This document shows, in pieces, positions 1 through 11,869 of a stretch of DNA of 64,000 nt. The notes under the pieces were generated by a model, which was not told the DNA's origin, did not search any database, and saw only the letters and a list, made by a program, of their open reading frames with translations. Position 1 is the stretch's first letter. Each line of letters begins with the position of its first letter. A program made the translations under genes and the position numbers. This DNA is from Takakia lepidozioides (lineage: Eukaryota > Streptophyta > Takakiopsida > Takakiales > Takakiaceae). Where the stretch lies: positions 59,253,053 to 59,317,052 of the forward strand of contig CM060732.1 in assembly GCA_030704615.1 (NCBI GenBank), given 5' to 3'.

Positions 1-440
1 CGTGACTTGGTCAGGGGAGGAGGAGACGAAACGGAGAGATGACTTGATTGAGGCTTAATTCATGCAAGCTGTAGAATCATACAGTAGGGTAGAATAGGGA
101 CACTATGGCATAGGCCTGATACTTGATTAATCTTAATCTGATACTTATTCGATACAAACATACTGTGTAGAGAGACATGAGAGAAGCTATGGAATGAATG
201 CATGATTAATTGGAACTTAGTAGATACTGAAGCAATCTGATGCTTCAGTATACACAGTAAGGTAAATTGATAACATGAAGGCAAGAAGGAATACAAATAG
301 GAAGCACAACTATGATTCACTAGCTGTAGGTCATGACTGATTGTTCTGAGCGGGCTGAGTGCTTAGAGATATCCAACTCTTCTATCTTGGAGTTTCCACC
401 TCGGATAGCGAAGGGATGGGTGAGTAAAAGCCGCTCGACA
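1..440 (+). repeat. 3' portion of an LTR (same family as 27494-28436)
   Basis: The last part of a long terminal repeat, cut by the window edge. Its final ~120 bases (TGACTGATTGTTCTG through GGGTGAGTAAAAGCC and terminal CGACA) match the end of the LTR at 28436 and, in reverse, the LTR starts at 29102 and 37736. No primer binding site follows position 440, so this is the outer end of a 3' LTR or a solo LTR. It is more diverged from the others than they are from each other (e.g. CCGCTCGACA instead of CCGCGCGACA). Confidence 0.8.
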
Positions 441-851
441 CAGCTTCAAGTGAGAAATACTCATTGTTTTTTATTGAGTCCCAGATGTCCTAGTCCAGAA
501 GCAATACGAAACACCACCCTATGAGTACAGCCTATATCACAAGACTGCCATAGTCTGTTAAGCTCTTGAAAAATTCATATTTGTGCCTTTGGTTTGCGAT
601 CCTCAATTTGAAGGGTACTAACTTTGCATTAGGAAGTTAAAGGTTGCCACTTACCCCTATAAGTAAGTGGTCTTTTAGAATTTAAAAATTGAGACTGTCA
701 GCTTCTATGCTACTTAGATTTAACCAGTTCGGGTACATTGATAAATGCAAGGAAATGCGGATATGGCAAACCATCAAGCATCCATCTACAAACCTGTCAT
801 CAAGTTCTGAAAGCAACCCTTGCACAAAACCAAAGTAGTTTTTCCACTTAC
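441..851. other. Unannotated interval
   Basis: AT-rich sequence between the LTR end and the GDSL exons. On the minus strand it should contain intron and possibly the last GDSL exon, but I could not recognise a coding block. No RNA gene or repeat seen. Confidence 0.4.
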
Positions 852-1560
852 CATAAGCTGGAGGATTTTGGACTGCAACTTGGCACGGAGAGAAATCAGT
901 GTTACACCGCCCCTAACCCTGGCAGCTGGCTCCCAGTCAGCGAGCATGCTTATTACGGCACTGTTAAACCTCAGAGCCATAGTTTGCAGAAAAGACACAC
1001 ATGCCCCCATGCTGTGGGTATCTGCTGAGTTGTGAGGGGACACACCCCAGTGGTCCAAGACTAGCCACTCCAATCTTTCTGGCCCCCAGGTTGTAGAGAA
1101 ACTGCGACAACACATGGAGGCAATCTGAAATGACTCAACTTCAATTTCACACTTACCAACTTCAGTCCACTATTAGAAATCTGCACGCCCTACGAGGAAG
1201 ATCTACATTTCAAAGCTGCATTTCTAGGTGTATACAATAAATCGGTAAGTAAACACACAAGCTTGACAATGCACTTTTGTAGTGTTATTCGAAGCCATCG
1301 AGAATACAGGATTTTACCCCGATCTGAGAAGAGAGCATTGATATAAGGAGGTCTTGAAACTCCGACGGTGTATACAGGCTGGGCCACTTGCTTTGCAAAA
1401 ACCCATAGTATCCATTGACAAAATCGTCAGCCCCAGAGACAATGTAGAAGAGTGCCCATGCAAAGAAATCACGGCTAGCCTCATGCCCAAGCCTCTCATA
1501 AATTTCTTTCTTCACTTTCTGGAAGGCCTCTATCTGCCACGACAACGGAATAACTTCGCC
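852..1560 (-). CDS. GDSL esterase/lipase, two internal exons
   Basis: Secreted SGNH-fold hydrolases of this plant family cleave acyl esters (cutin, lipid, xylan). Two exons are readable. Exon 1318-1560 starts after a CAG acceptor and ends at a GTAAAA donor; it encodes the family block IPLSWQIEAF...LFYIVSGADDFVNGYYG...YTPSEFQDLL...SSQIG. Exon 852-1101 follows in phase with FLYNLGARKIGVASLGPLGC, then FLQTMALRFNSA and SKILQLM, and ends at a GTAAGT donor. The catalytic GDSL serine block (5') and the C-terminal D-x-x-H block are not seen. The second exon is out of frame by one base in an A/T run near 990-993, which could be a sequence error or early decay. Family identification is firm; whether the gene is intact is unknown. 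Confidence 0.82.
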
Positions 1561-1813
1561 CTGCCATCATTCGTGAACATCATTTGTTAATCTTCTTGGA
1601 AAACTGACACAGTGAAATTTCCAACTCGGGCGAACATGCATTGAACGTCAACAAAGCCATTTACCACGTCATTGTCAAGACATAACCTAACAAACATACA
1701 ACGTCCAAGCCAGTGTAGTTGAGGATGCCCGTGGCCCCTGATGCAAAATTCACGCCCTACAGTAGACGTTCACCTTTCGTTGCGGGATTGGCAGCAAGGG
1801 CAAACCCAAGAAC

Positions 1814-2020
1814 TCAGCTGGCAGCCTCCAACTCGTGAGCACGCTCTCGTTCACATAGATCATGCATCATCTTTTGACGCTTTTCACTCTGTTGTTTTCC
1901 ATTATTTGAACGCTCTCTACGTACAAGAAGTAGCTCATCATACACAACACGAGCCTTCTCGTCCCCAAGAACTTCATAGGCCTTTTGCAACCTCACAAAC
2001 TCAGCAGCCGCTAGCCAAAG
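1814..2020 (-). CDS. DNAJC17-like J-protein, single exon fragment
   Basis: On the minus strand an open stretch encodes AAAEFVRLQKAYEVLGDEKA, then RVVYDELLLVRRERSN and a basic helix KRRK-like segment (KRQKMMHDLCERERA). This is the C-terminal half of a J domain (helix III-IV) and the start of the linker typical of DNAJC17/Cwc23-type spliceosomal J-proteins, which are co-chaperones of Hsp70. The HPD motif would be in an upstream exon and is not seen. The reading frame closes soon after at a TGA. Isolated exon: remnant or part of a larger interrupted gene. It lies upstream of the GDSL exons in the same orientation, but the two families are unrelated. Confidence 0.65.
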   Translation of the reverse strand, partial: LWLAAAEFVRLQKAYEVLGDEKARVVYDELLLVRRERSNNGKQQSEKRQKMMHDLCERERAHELEAAS

Positions 2021-2381
2021 AACACACCACGCAGAAACCCTCGACAGTCATTGTGAAGGTCAAAGAGGGAAACCACACGGTGGATCACCGACCACTCACG
2101 ACAGTAGCTGCAACGGCCTTGTAAAATTAAGGCACGTGGAAGCTGGAAGGTACGTTGAGGCGGTACGACTTTAGCCTTTCGGCGGCGCTCCCGCCCACTT
2201 TTTTCGCGTTCCAAATGATTTGTGATTGGTCAGACATGATTTCATGTCAGGTGTGGTCTAGTAGTGATATAGTGGTCTGTGAAGCTACCTTTATAATGTG
2301 TATGTGGGCTTTTTCATGTGGGAGTACAGCCAAGGGGCCATAGTATTCACATTACTTTAGAAACATGAAACAATGGTCTGA

Positions 2382-2385
2382 TGAA
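2382..2385 (-). other. Candidate 4-bp target duplication (TTCA on minus strand)
   Basis: TGAA on the plus strand (TTCA in element orientation) directly follows the outer end of the 3' LTR. The same TTCA precedes the 5' LTR at 54013-54016. Four bases is short, but the match supports the two LTRs coming from one insertion. Confidence 0.5.
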
Positions 2386-2894
2386 TTAAAACAACCCTGA
2401 GTTTTGACAGGAATCACTCTGAACAATCTTTTACAGTTCAGGTCTTGATGGAACCATAATCACAAGATCTACACAACCATTTTGAAAAAAAGGTGAACCA
2501 TAGTCCATGTCCTATAAAAGCCAGTGACTATTTCAAGATTAACCAACTCTAATATGCACAGCACCAGTTATCACATCCGGTCCACCCAGCCGCCACGCCG
2601 TGCCTAATTCATGCATCAGTTCTATCAGATCCTAGTGTCCTCCAAGCCACCATCCTCAATCATTTTCTCCTCTCCTCGTGTCTGCCAGAACCGCCGCTCT
2701 TTCTTCTTCGTGTACAGGTGACCTTCATCACCTGTTGACCTCCTTGGCAGGTGATCAGTACTCAAAGCTGGCAGTTGTCTCTCCAAACCTTCACGTGACA
2801 CTGCTCCAGCTTTCCCCCACCCTGTCATTCACACCGCCCCATGGCATTTTCCACCCAGAAGTCATTCAGACTTGTTACTTAGAGGGCCATAACA
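2386..2894 (-). repeat. 3' LTR of the split chromovirus
   Basis: A 509-bp LTR, TGTTATGG...GTTGTTTTAA in element orientation, nearly identical to 54017-54522 in the opposite orientation. The purine-rich tract TTTAGTGGGGGAGTT on the minus strand just inside 2895 is the polypurine tract, which shows this is the 3' copy. Confidence 0.9.
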
Positions 2895-3577
2895 AACTCC
2901 CCCACTAAAGATTCATCATTGTCCGCAATGATAGTGAAATGGGGAAAATCCAATTGTAGGTCACTCTCTTTTTCCCAAGTAGCTTCAGATTCTGGATAGT
3001 GATACCACTTGACAAGATGTTCACGATATGAACGATTTCGAAGGTGTTTCGTTCTTGTCTCCAGAATAGATTCAGGTTCAGCCAATAACTGACCTTCATT
3101 CATAATTTTGGGTAGTTCGGGTAGAATATGACTGGGGTCTTTCCTTAGGAGGCTGACATGAAAGACATCATGGATTTTCCAAGTAGCTGGCAGATCTAGC
3201 TGGTATGCGACAGATCCATAACGCTTTAAGATCACAAAAGGTCCACAAAATTTTGGGGACAGCTTAGGACACTTGCTCAATTTCAATTGGCTTCTTTTAG
3301 GAGCAACTTTCAAGAAGACATTGTCGCCTACCTCAAATTCACGGAAGCTTCTGTGCTTGTCAGCATAGAACTTGGCTCTTTCTTGAGCACTTCTCATGCT
3401 TCTCTTTACCAAATCCAACACCGAGTGCATTTCACGGACCATGCCATTGACAAACTAGACCTTAGACAATGGCGTGGAAAGAGAAGATGGGGTTAAACAA
3501 TCACGTCCATAGAGTGCTTGAAACGGGCTCATTCCGATGGCACTATGGAAATTCTTGTTATAGGCGAACTCTATCAA
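2895..3577 (-). mobile_element. Ty3/gypsy chromovirus, integrase C-terminus only
   Basis: Minus-strand pol end. From the break at 3577 it reads LIEFAYNKNFHSAIGMSPFQ, then ALYGRDCLTP (end of the integrase core), then, after a frame change near 3450, the GVGDNVFLKV-like module, the KLSPKFCGPF/DVFHVSLL block and a chromodomain-like tail (HLVKWYHYPESEATWEKE). A chromodomain at the integrase end defines chromoviruses. The upstream half of integrase is absent here and is found at 57840-58386 on the plus strand. The junction base lies within AAAGAGGG, where integrase runs directly into the PPR-leader repeat. Confidence 0.88.
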
Positions 3578-5050
3578 AGAGGGCCGGATTTCAAGCTCCA
3601 GATTGCCTACAATTCCTTGTGGAAGCAGTACACACCTCGCACACACAAGTCCTCTTGGGTGCATGGTCAGTCAAATCCTCCATGGGTCATGACACAAGGT
3701 TGAGGACAATGTGGTGAGGCACCTTCTTCTTCGACCTATTTCAGCCTATTTTGCCCTCTCATCAGACCCAACCCTGAATTTACATATTGAGTGTTGTAAG
3801 TTAGCTCGTTGGGTGGATGTGGGGTGATTTGGAGTGACTTTGACAAGTTATTGCTGATGTGGCAGCAGAAAAGTACCCAGAAATAGATAACAAGATGAAG
3901 AGAAGCTTTGGGATGAACACTTTCCGACCCCAGTCAGTGGGAATTCAGAATTGGAACTATTGTTAAGTCCTAGGTTGGGGTGTTTTCTGGAAGAACTTCA
4001 CGCCGTCACTGTCAGCTGCTAGCAGCAAGGCTGAGGGATGTATTCATGATCTGTACACGGGCAGGGATAGCTGAGGGACCAGGGATAGAGGTCCAAATTC
4101 ATATTCAGGTTCAGGCTGAGGGATCAATAGCTACAAAAAATCAGCTGGAGTAGATGGTCAATTGTTGTAAGTGGAAACAATAGCGGCAACACAATTGATA
4201 GAATGAGGAGCTGCTAATGAAGGCACCTTCCTCAACACATTTCAGCCTATTTTTCCAAATAGGGTTGGAGTGTAAGAACAAATCTAGGCTGTCATCATCA
4301 GTTGCTAGCAGCAAGGCAATGATATATGCATGATTTGTGCAGAGGCATGGATAGTTGAAGGAACAGGGATAGAGTGTGGGTGCAGATTCACCCAAGATGG
4401 CCGGGCTTCAAGCTCCAGATTGAATCTATAGCTACAACAAACCTGCATGGATAGATGGTCAACTGGCAGCAGCGGCACAATTTATAAAATCAGACACTGC
4501 TAATGAATGCATCTTCTTCAACACATTTCACCCTGTTTTTCCCTCTTATCAGAATCGGCCCTAAATTTCCATGTTGAATTCTGCAAGTTAGCTGGTTGAG
4601 TGAATCTAGTTTGGAGTGACTTTGACATGATACTGCCAATGTGACAACAGGAAAGTATCAAAAAACAAGTAATTGAGATGAGGAGAAGTTGTGGAATGAA
4701 TACTGTTCTGCCCCAGTCAATGATGGGACAACCGAGGCAAAAAGGTGAATGCATGTTACATTTCATTGGCCATCAGACACATTCAGCATAGGAACTAGTG
4801 TCAGAAGCTGAGTTGGATGTTTCCTAGAATAAATCTAGGCTGTTATTGTCAGCTACTAGCAGCAAGGCAAGGATGAATGCATGATTTGTGCAAAGGCATG
4901 TGTAGCTGAAGGAGCAAAGAGTGTGTGAGTCCAGATTCATCCAAGAGGGCCAGATTTCAAGCACAAAATTACCTATGATTCCCTGTGGATCAATAGCTAC
5001 AAGAAACCTGCATGGGTAGATGGTCTATTCCGTGGGACTCAATCTATCAC
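3577..5050 (+). repeat. PPR-leader-derived repeats, about three degenerate units
   Basis: Tandem, diverged units of about 400-500 bp. Each contains a block with GTCAGCTGCTAGCAGCAAGG, GATTTGTGCAGAGGCATGG and GAGTGTGGGTCCAGATTC, then AAGAGGGCCGGATTTCAAGC and a segment ending GGGTAGATGGTCAACTGG. Between these lies a block with TTTCAGCCTATTT and GTTAGCTCGTTGGG. The same units occur in reverse orientation at 58387-60200, where they precede PPR coding sequence. They therefore look like duplicated promoter/5' ends of that gene family. No intact ORF. The first unit starts in the middle, at AAGAGGGCC, because of the breakpoint at 3577. Confidence 0.75.
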
Positions 5051-5793
5051 TGAGTCTTGCATTATGAGGATCACAATTGCTTGGCAGCTTACCTATACGA
5101 GGCCTTGACCCTTAGGCAATCCCCAGAGTAGTAGTAGCTTTGGGCTGCTTTTTTACTTTGGTTTTTTCATTTTGTATCATAAGCTCTTTGAGCTTCCACA
5201 GATGTAATAAAGTACCATTTGTTTCATTTCATTTTATTTTCATTTCGTTTTGTTTCATGGCATGTCTTTCATTGTTTTCGCATTTCTAATGACATGATTA
5301 GTTCTCTTGTATGGCATTACATGCGTATGTACTAGTCGGCTCATTACAAACACCAAAACTTCAGAGCACTATGAGTGATTGTTCAAGTAATTTCGAGCAC
5401 TTCATTTAAAGTAGTAAAGCAGTGGTTACGCCGACTTCCGCAGTCGCAGTTGCCACTGGGCATGTAGCATTGCAAGTTATGTGGTCGACTACCACGTGGC
5501 GCCCCGGGCCCGTGGCCACGTGGCAGCAGTGCTGCTCGTCATGGGGCCGCCACGTCGGCGTCCACATCGACGTCCACGTCCACGACCGCATCCATGTGTC
5601 ACCGCGCTCCGGTGAGTCAGTCCACTCATCTGAAGGGAAAAGTCAAAGTCAGCCCAAAAGGTCAGACACACGGGCGGCCTGCCTGGTTACGCCACGTGGT
5701 TCTTCAGCATTAATCGCAATAATCGTTGAGCAGTTGTTTGCGCGTCTACGTCCTTTACCACTCCAATCATTGGATGTCCAACCCAACTTCCAC
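5051..5793. other. Intergenic flank of the transposon
   Basis: 5051-5270 is T-rich, with an AATAAA at about 5206 and several TTTCATTT runs, like a 3' end of a transcription unit. 5400-5650 becomes GC-rich with CGTCCAC-type short repeats; the open frame there is a product of base composition. Near 5770 ATGTCCAA recurs, inverted, outside the right terminus (about 24033), so the true element ends may lie slightly further out than annotated. Confidence 0.4.
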
Positions 5794-5850
5794 GGGGGCT
5801 GCTATTTCATGAGCGGCAGGAGCATGAGCGGAAAAAAAAAAAGCATGAGC
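5794..5850 (+). repeat. Left terminal inverted repeat with CATGAGC motifs
   Basis: Starts GGGGGCTGCTATTTCATGAG and continues with further CATGAGC copies (5809, 5822 and 5844 region) around an A11 run. Its inverse is the right end at 24022. Repeated CATGAGC is the likely transposase-binding motif (inference). Confidence 0.75.
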
Positions 5851-6097
5851 CGGCCATTGTGTGTCCACGGAAATAGGGTTAGGAGGCACGGAAATAGGGT
5901 CATGTGGACTCGTCATAGCAATGAAATGCAACATTTTATTGCAAATTTTGTGGCAAGCCACGTCTATACAAGTGTGTCCTAACTGACATAGCAGGAATGG
6001 GAACTACTCTCCTACACCTTCCGAGGAACTTGGCCCTCCTTCTTCCTCCTCCCCCCCATCCCCCCCATCCTCCGAGCTCTGTGATGCATCGGTTGCA

Positions 6098-9000
6098 CTA
6101 TGCCTCTAGAAAATTCCGTCCTCTCCTTGGGGGACTGTCCACCTCACCTCCTGGGAATCTTCTGCCTCTTCTCCCCCCACTTTCCTCAGCAGAATCCAAG
6201 ACAAATCTACGAGCCCGACGGGCTCTAATATCTGCTGCCTCCTCCCTCATCTTCATTTTCTTGAGGCTTGCCTCGTCTAAAATCTGCTGTACACGACTAG
6301 GTTCGGAAGACCTCCTAATGGACACCGAAGCAAGCCGGGCAGCATAAGTAGGAAGGATGTAGTTCCTTTCTGGACTAGGCATGAAATCCCCCCTGGCAAA
6401 AAAAGGCACGTTCCTCCTGCCCATGAACTCCGGTGTAGACGTCCCTCCTGCAGTACTTGGCATCCTACAGTAAGAACAAATCCACTTCAAGAATGTCAAT
6501 ACCAGCAGAAGCAGAAAGGGTTTTCAATGAAATAAGAGAGCAAAGGGAGGTGCCTCACAAAATCTGGAGGCAACTTACAATGCGACCATTCACTCGTAAA
6601 TCGGGGGCTCCTCGGCCTCGATCCCAACTTGTTCCTCCCCCTGCTCCTTCTCGGATTTTTCCTCATCCTCCAAGGGTGCCTCTTCCTCTTTGGGCAGACG
6701 TTCAGCCGCTGCAAGTTCCGAGTTGTGGAGGGCAGTATCTGGCTCGAAGGCAAACACATGCCTGTCGGACAACGTCCCTGCCCACATTGAAGCACCTGAG
6801 GAACAAAGCGGGCGGCTAATAGTTTGCGGCATACAATTGCAATGGGCCAGGGGACAAACTGAGCACGTGAAGGCTTACCCGTGCCACATGTGAGGTCAAG
6901 AATCCGCCCTTGGACATCCGAGCACGTCTCCATGAGGGTTTGGATGAAAGCAGGGTTCCGGGTCCGGCTGTACCGCCACGGTTTGCCTGTCTTTGTGTCC
7001 TTCGGCATACTGGAGTGGGGCACACAGTTGTAGAGGACATCGTAGGTAACAGGGTCCACAGCGGCATCAACAAGACAACCGTCGTTGCGGAATTTGAACG
7101 TAGACCCTCTCACAAAGCAATATGCCTCAAACACCAATGTCTGCACATCCAACAAAAGAGGGATCAACTCCGGGATCTAGTTTAGATACACCACAATATG
7201 AGGTGAATGCAATAGATTGATAACTTACACTTTGGCCCTCTGTTCGCAACCCCTGTGTATTGATGCAGAACCATTTTCTGAGGAGGACCGGGGTGACACT
7301 TTTCGGTGTCCATCTTGCCACCGCATTCTCTGTTGTCTTCCTTCTTGTGGCAATGACAACCACACATCCACCGTCATCCAGGAGCATCCCCGCCAGCCCA
7401 AACCCGGCTTTCCAGTAGTCCTCAGTAAACCTGTTCCAGTTGGGCACACCATCCAGGCCCTCCAGCAGCTCCCCATCTGGAATGTCGAGAAGAATCATAT
7501 CGCAAGCTCTCTCCACCTCAACCCCCCCCCCCCCCCCCCCCCCCGAGTGCTCTTGCAATCCGTGCTCACAGCTGTGAAGAATTCCATCATGGCTTCAAAA
7601 CCAGGGGTGTCTTTAGGCTCTGTACCGGCAGCCCTCTTCTTGGCTTTCCCCTTCTGCTCCGCCAGAGACTTGCTGTGTGCAACCTTCTTCGCCCTGGCAG
7701 TGAGAGCGTCAAGGAAGCTCTCATTGACGCATTGGATGATGGTTGGAGGTTCTAGCTTTGGCCTGTGCGTAAACGTCACCGCCGAATACCGCTGTGTAGG
7801 CTCGCCCTCAAATGCCAACTTCTTGGCAGAGCCAGTCCCACTCCGAACTGACTTGGGAACCCGGACGACCGGTGACTTGGTAGCAGCAGCAGCAGTCGCA
7901 GGACCTTGAAAAAAGTCGTCGTCCGAGTCACTCCCTTGGGTCCCCTCCTGCGCCTCCTCCGATGCCCCGATGGTTTTTTGTTTTTTGGGTGTTAATGTAC
8001 TCACCTGTTTCCTTGTCCTTTTCCTTTGGCCTTTATTCTTTTCATTCAATTTCTCCTGAATTCCTGCCTGAGCAAGCTCTGCCGCTTTCCTGGAGTTTGC
8101 AAGCGTTTTTGCCTCTTTTGGATCCAGCGGAGGCAGCGGAGCCCGGTTTCGTCGGGCCTCAGCATCCAGCTTCAATTGAAACTCAGATGGGTCGAGTGAG
8201 CCGGGCGGAAGGTCCACATACCAAGGGCAATCACACAAATGTTCCAGATGCCACTCCTTCACAATAACGTCAGTGTACATGGAGTCAGCCCCAGGGTTCC
8301 TCTATGCCAGGAAGAATGGTGGCTCGAAAGACAGATGACCTTCCTCCAAAAGGGAGAACTTGCAGTACCTGCATTCATGAAAAACACAGAATGAGGTCCC
8401 TGAACTGGAAATTCGGCACCATTTTCCCAGGTTGGGGCGGAACTGACTGGGCCTAGAACTGGAAAAATGGCGCCGAATTTTGGTTTTCGGTGCTAGCCAC
8501 GCTAGGGACAGCCATTTTGGGAGCCCTGAACTGGAAATTCGGCGCCATTTTCCCAGGTCCGGGCCGAAAATGGCTAAGTCCCTGAACTGACTGGCCCTGG
8601 AATTGGAAAAATGGCGCCGAATTTTCGGTTTTTCGGTGCCAGCCACCCTAGGGACTTAGCCATTTTGGGAGCCCTGAACTGGAAATTCGGCGCCATTTTC
8701 CTAGGTCCGGGCCAAAATGCCTAAGTCCCTGAACTGACTGGCCCTGGAATTGGAAAAATGGCGCCGAATTTCGGTTTTCGGTGCCAGCCACCCTAGGGAC
8801 TTAGCCATTTTGGGAGCCCTGAACTGGAAATTCGGCGCCATTTTCCCAGGTCCGGGCCGAAAATGCCTAAGTCCCTGAACTGACTGGCCCTAGATTGGAA
8901 AATGGCGCCGAATTTCGGTTTTCGGTGCCAGCCACCCTAGGGACTTAGCCATTTTGGGTGCCCTGGACTGGAAATTCGGCGCCATTTTCCCAGGTCCGGC

Positions 9001-11726
9001 CCGAAAATGGCTAAGTCCCAGAACTGACTGGGCCTTGAACTGGAAAAATGGCGCCGAATTTCGGTTTTCGGTGCCAGCCACTCTAGGGACTTAGCCATTT
9101 TGGGTGCCCTGGACTGGAAATTCGGTGCCATTTTTCCAAGGACCAATTTTTATGCGCCACATGAGGCCTCAAACATCCTGAAATGCAAGGACTTGAAAGG
9201 AAGGCATCGCGTATGTACCTGTACAGAAGGCGCATTGCTGCTGCTTTGTCCGCGTTCGGCTGGTCGGTGAACTCGTGGCTCCGGCGGGCATGGGGTATCT
9301 CCCGAAAGAATAGATCGGTTTTGTACAGCAGAAAGTACCTCGTCACATAGTCGCGTAGGCTCTCTTCTGCAGGAGAAATCTCCATCTTGAACTGATGTGC
9401 TTGTGTGTCCAGCTGCTCTTGCGCATTCGTCGTCACCTATGGAGGCTTTCCTGAAAAAATACAATGAATCCACCCCCTACAAGAGTAGAAGTGCCAAACG
9501 AAGCGTGGGGAAGTACCTGAAACCACCATGTCATGCGGTTCATCCACATGTCGAATGTCGGGTCAGAGAGTTTGTCCGGTTTGGGGAAGCTCCACATGTC
9601 CCTTGTACTTTGGGAACCATTCCAGATTTGGAGCCACCGGGTCTGTCCAACCACCCAGCATATTCGTAAGCGCCAAACACCACAAAAACGAGTTGTTGCC
9701 ACCACAATTTGGTTAAGAATATATCACCTTTTCTGTTGCATCCACACAGGATGTGGCTAGACGATGGAGCTTCTCCAATGTCATCGTGGGCTTTCAGAGC
9801 GCGGGAGTAGTGCTTCCCTACCTCCACCAGAAAGTCGGCACCAAGGGCGGGATCAGCTATGGCCACGTACTTTACCATCCACGATTTGTACTTTATGCGG
9901 GCCCTGGCCTCCGCAGCTTTGAGATACGATTCGAGTGCCGGGAGGGTTAGATTCTTCTCCTCTGACTCCATGTAGAACCTCCGCGCATGTGCCAAATCCT
10001 GCTGAATTTTCGTCTGTCAAGAATACGCACATAAGATTAGAGATCCTGCTCAACATTTTTTCTTCTATTGGGGGAGGAGAGACAGATTAGCTCAACAAAA
10101 CAGTCAGGAGCTTTACCCGAAATATGTAGTCCACCATGGCGTCCATGCTCAGCCTATACCAGGTTCTGTCCGGGAGGATGTCATCCTGGTCAGAAAGCTC
10201 GGTGTCATCCTCTTCAACATGGTCAACCACCGGCGAAACCACCTCGAGCACTCTCCCCGTCTCTACCCTCTCCCCGGCTTCACCTCGAACTTGCACAATC
10301 CGTGCTCTTTGTGGTGTTCTTTCCTCTCCTCCACTCTCCACCGTATGGGTAATTGCGGGGGCTGCTCTTGTCCGCGATGGTGTAACCGGTGTGTTACTGC
10401 CTCTTTGTGGTGTCTTGGAGGGATCCACCGTCTTTGTGCGTCCCTCGCTTACATGGGCATCTGTCATTTCGGCACCCCTGGCCTCTTCAGTGGCCTTTTC
10501 TCTTTTCTCCTGGCTAGCCTTCTGTCTCGCCTGTTCTTTTGCCCTCTCTTTTGCCCTCTCACGGGCTTTCTGTTTCTTACTAGGGCTAGCAGCAGGGGAG
10601 CCCTCCAGGACGACCACCTTTGATTGAGGAGAACTGACACCCTCGCGCGCACTGCTTACTCCCCCCTCCGCAGCCCGTGACGGCTCTCTCGCCGGGGATT
10701 GCATGTGCTTGGCTTTCTTCTTCTTCTTTGCGTGGGCGGGCCCTACTGCATGTGCATCAACAACCTCCATTGCCGGATCTGTTGTCCTCATGTCCTGCCA
10801 TGCCGCCTGCACCAACCTCCCCAATGCCTATTATGTCGTACTCTCGCTGCAGGTCTTTCCGTCCACCAAAAAAAGGTTTTAGTTTGCCCTCCCGCCCCAA
10901 GTTGGGCGATCCAAACATGCGATGAGTTGGAGCTGTCGATGATACCACCAGCGTGCCGAGCTCGTCGTCACTCTGTCATTCCCAAAAATCGTGAGAACCA
11001 ACATCGGAATAAAAACCACCATCGCAACGAGCAGCGCAACCACCATCGCAACAATCGTGGAACAACAATGAAAACAAAACAAAACCAAGTATGGAATGGC
11101 ATGGAACAACAATGAAAACAAATCCAACCAATGCCTAAGAATGACATGCACAAGCAGCCTCTCAAGAGCTGCCGGCTTTGCACACGCATTGCAAACTATC
11201 TAAGGTTCATTCAACCGGTAACATGAAACACGATGAACAAATGAACACGAATTCCATAAGACGGGAAAACAGGGTGAAATGTTTTGAAGGCACTTCATCT
11301 GCTCAGACAATCTTCTCAGCTCAGCATGGATTTCCTTAATTTTTAACCACTCTGACCTTGATCATTGTTCTCAACAGCTCCTGCTTTTGCGATGCAACCA
11401 TACGCTTCCAGCGATGCCAGGCTGAAGATGCGAAAACAAACCAAAAAAACGAAGTAAACAACAAAGCGAAAGCGGAAGTGGCTTGCCTGGGAGTACTCGG
11501 CTTCAGTTGGCACGGGTTGTGAGCAAGACACTGGAATCTCCTGCTGGAGATTAAGTTTGGCCATGCGAGAGGTTGGCCGTCGCCCGTAGTACAAAGCCTT
11601 CAACTTCCGCCGCAGTCTAGATGTGGGGTCTCTCTCAGGGGAGCCACGCCCTTCACGCGGCATAAGTCCCAGCAAAAGAAAAAAGATCTCAGTATTTTTG
11701 CGTACATGCCTCGAATAGAACTTCAT
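6098..11726 (-). CDS. Methyltransferase-like protein of transposon copy 1 (multi-exon)
   Basis: Exons read on minus from 11726 to 6098. N-terminus MPREGRGSPERDPTSRLRRK; then a long charged Lys/Glu linker (10087-10824), a helical region with YMESEEKNLTLPALESYLKA (9950-10000), and DPTFDMWMNRMTWWFQ (9560) to MRLLYRYIRDA (9230). A large intron holds the 145-bp array. After a second charged linker (7560-8280) comes the catalytic fold: CDMILLDIPDGELLEG with following VVVIA strand (about 7500-7350), a middle region with QTLVFEAYCFVRG, then KPWRYSRTRNPAFIQTL, RILDLTCGTG (ends about 6883, GTAAGC donor), then from a CCTCAG acceptor ASMWAGTLSDRHVFAFEPD. Motif IV before motif I is the beta-class DNA amino-methyltransferase order. 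The usual D/N/S-P-P-Y/F is DIPD here, so activity is uncertain. The protein ends near 6098. Exon limits are approximate. Confidence 0.68.
7522..7544. repeat. C23 homopolymer inside the methyltransferase gene
   Basis: Twenty-three C (G on the coding strand) immediately before the motif IV exon. The frames on the two sides do not agree at this tract length. A GTGAGC donor just upstream and an AG just downstream allow it to be intronic. Length is unreliable in any assembly. Confidence 0.85.
8395..9145. repeat. Tandem array, ~145-bp unit, five copies, two GGCGCC sites each
   Basis: The marker CTAGGGAC recurs at about 8501, 8646, 8791, 8935 and 9081 (spacing 144-146). Each unit has AAATTCGGCGCCATTTTCC and, inverted, GGAAAAATGGCGCCGAATTT, so a unit is itself a rough palindrome. 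The array sits inside an intron of the methyltransferase gene. Confidence 0.9.
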
Positions 11727-11869
11727 CCAAGTTTAGCATCGGGTTTCCAAGACGTATCGAGGAAGCAAGCGCGGAATCCTTGTGTCGCCATCACGAATCA
11801 AAACCGACGGTGGAGGACATTTAATGCCCAACTACGCAATTAAATGTCGAATGAAGTATGACGCAACGA
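11727..11869. promoter_or_regulatory. Start of the divergent intergenic region of copy 1
   Basis: Non-coding sequence upstream of the methyltransferase gene (minus). Together with the arrays to 13395 it forms the ~2 kb space between two diverging genes, so promoters for both should lie here. No specific TATA or start site is identified. Confidence 0.35.

Noticed and set aside
428-470. Similarity of sequence following the LTR ends at 440 and 28436 as a shared target site
   Set aside because: Only loosely similar (GCTT...GAGA..A..ACTCA) and no matching 5' flanks available.
2386-3577. Independent truncated chromovirus copy
   Set aside because: The matching break, reciprocal repeat halves and TTCA flank make it the other part of the element at 54017-58386.
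5422-5982. 186-aa ORF in GC-rich sequence
   Set aside because: No motif; crosses the transposon's left end, so it cannot be one ancestral gene.
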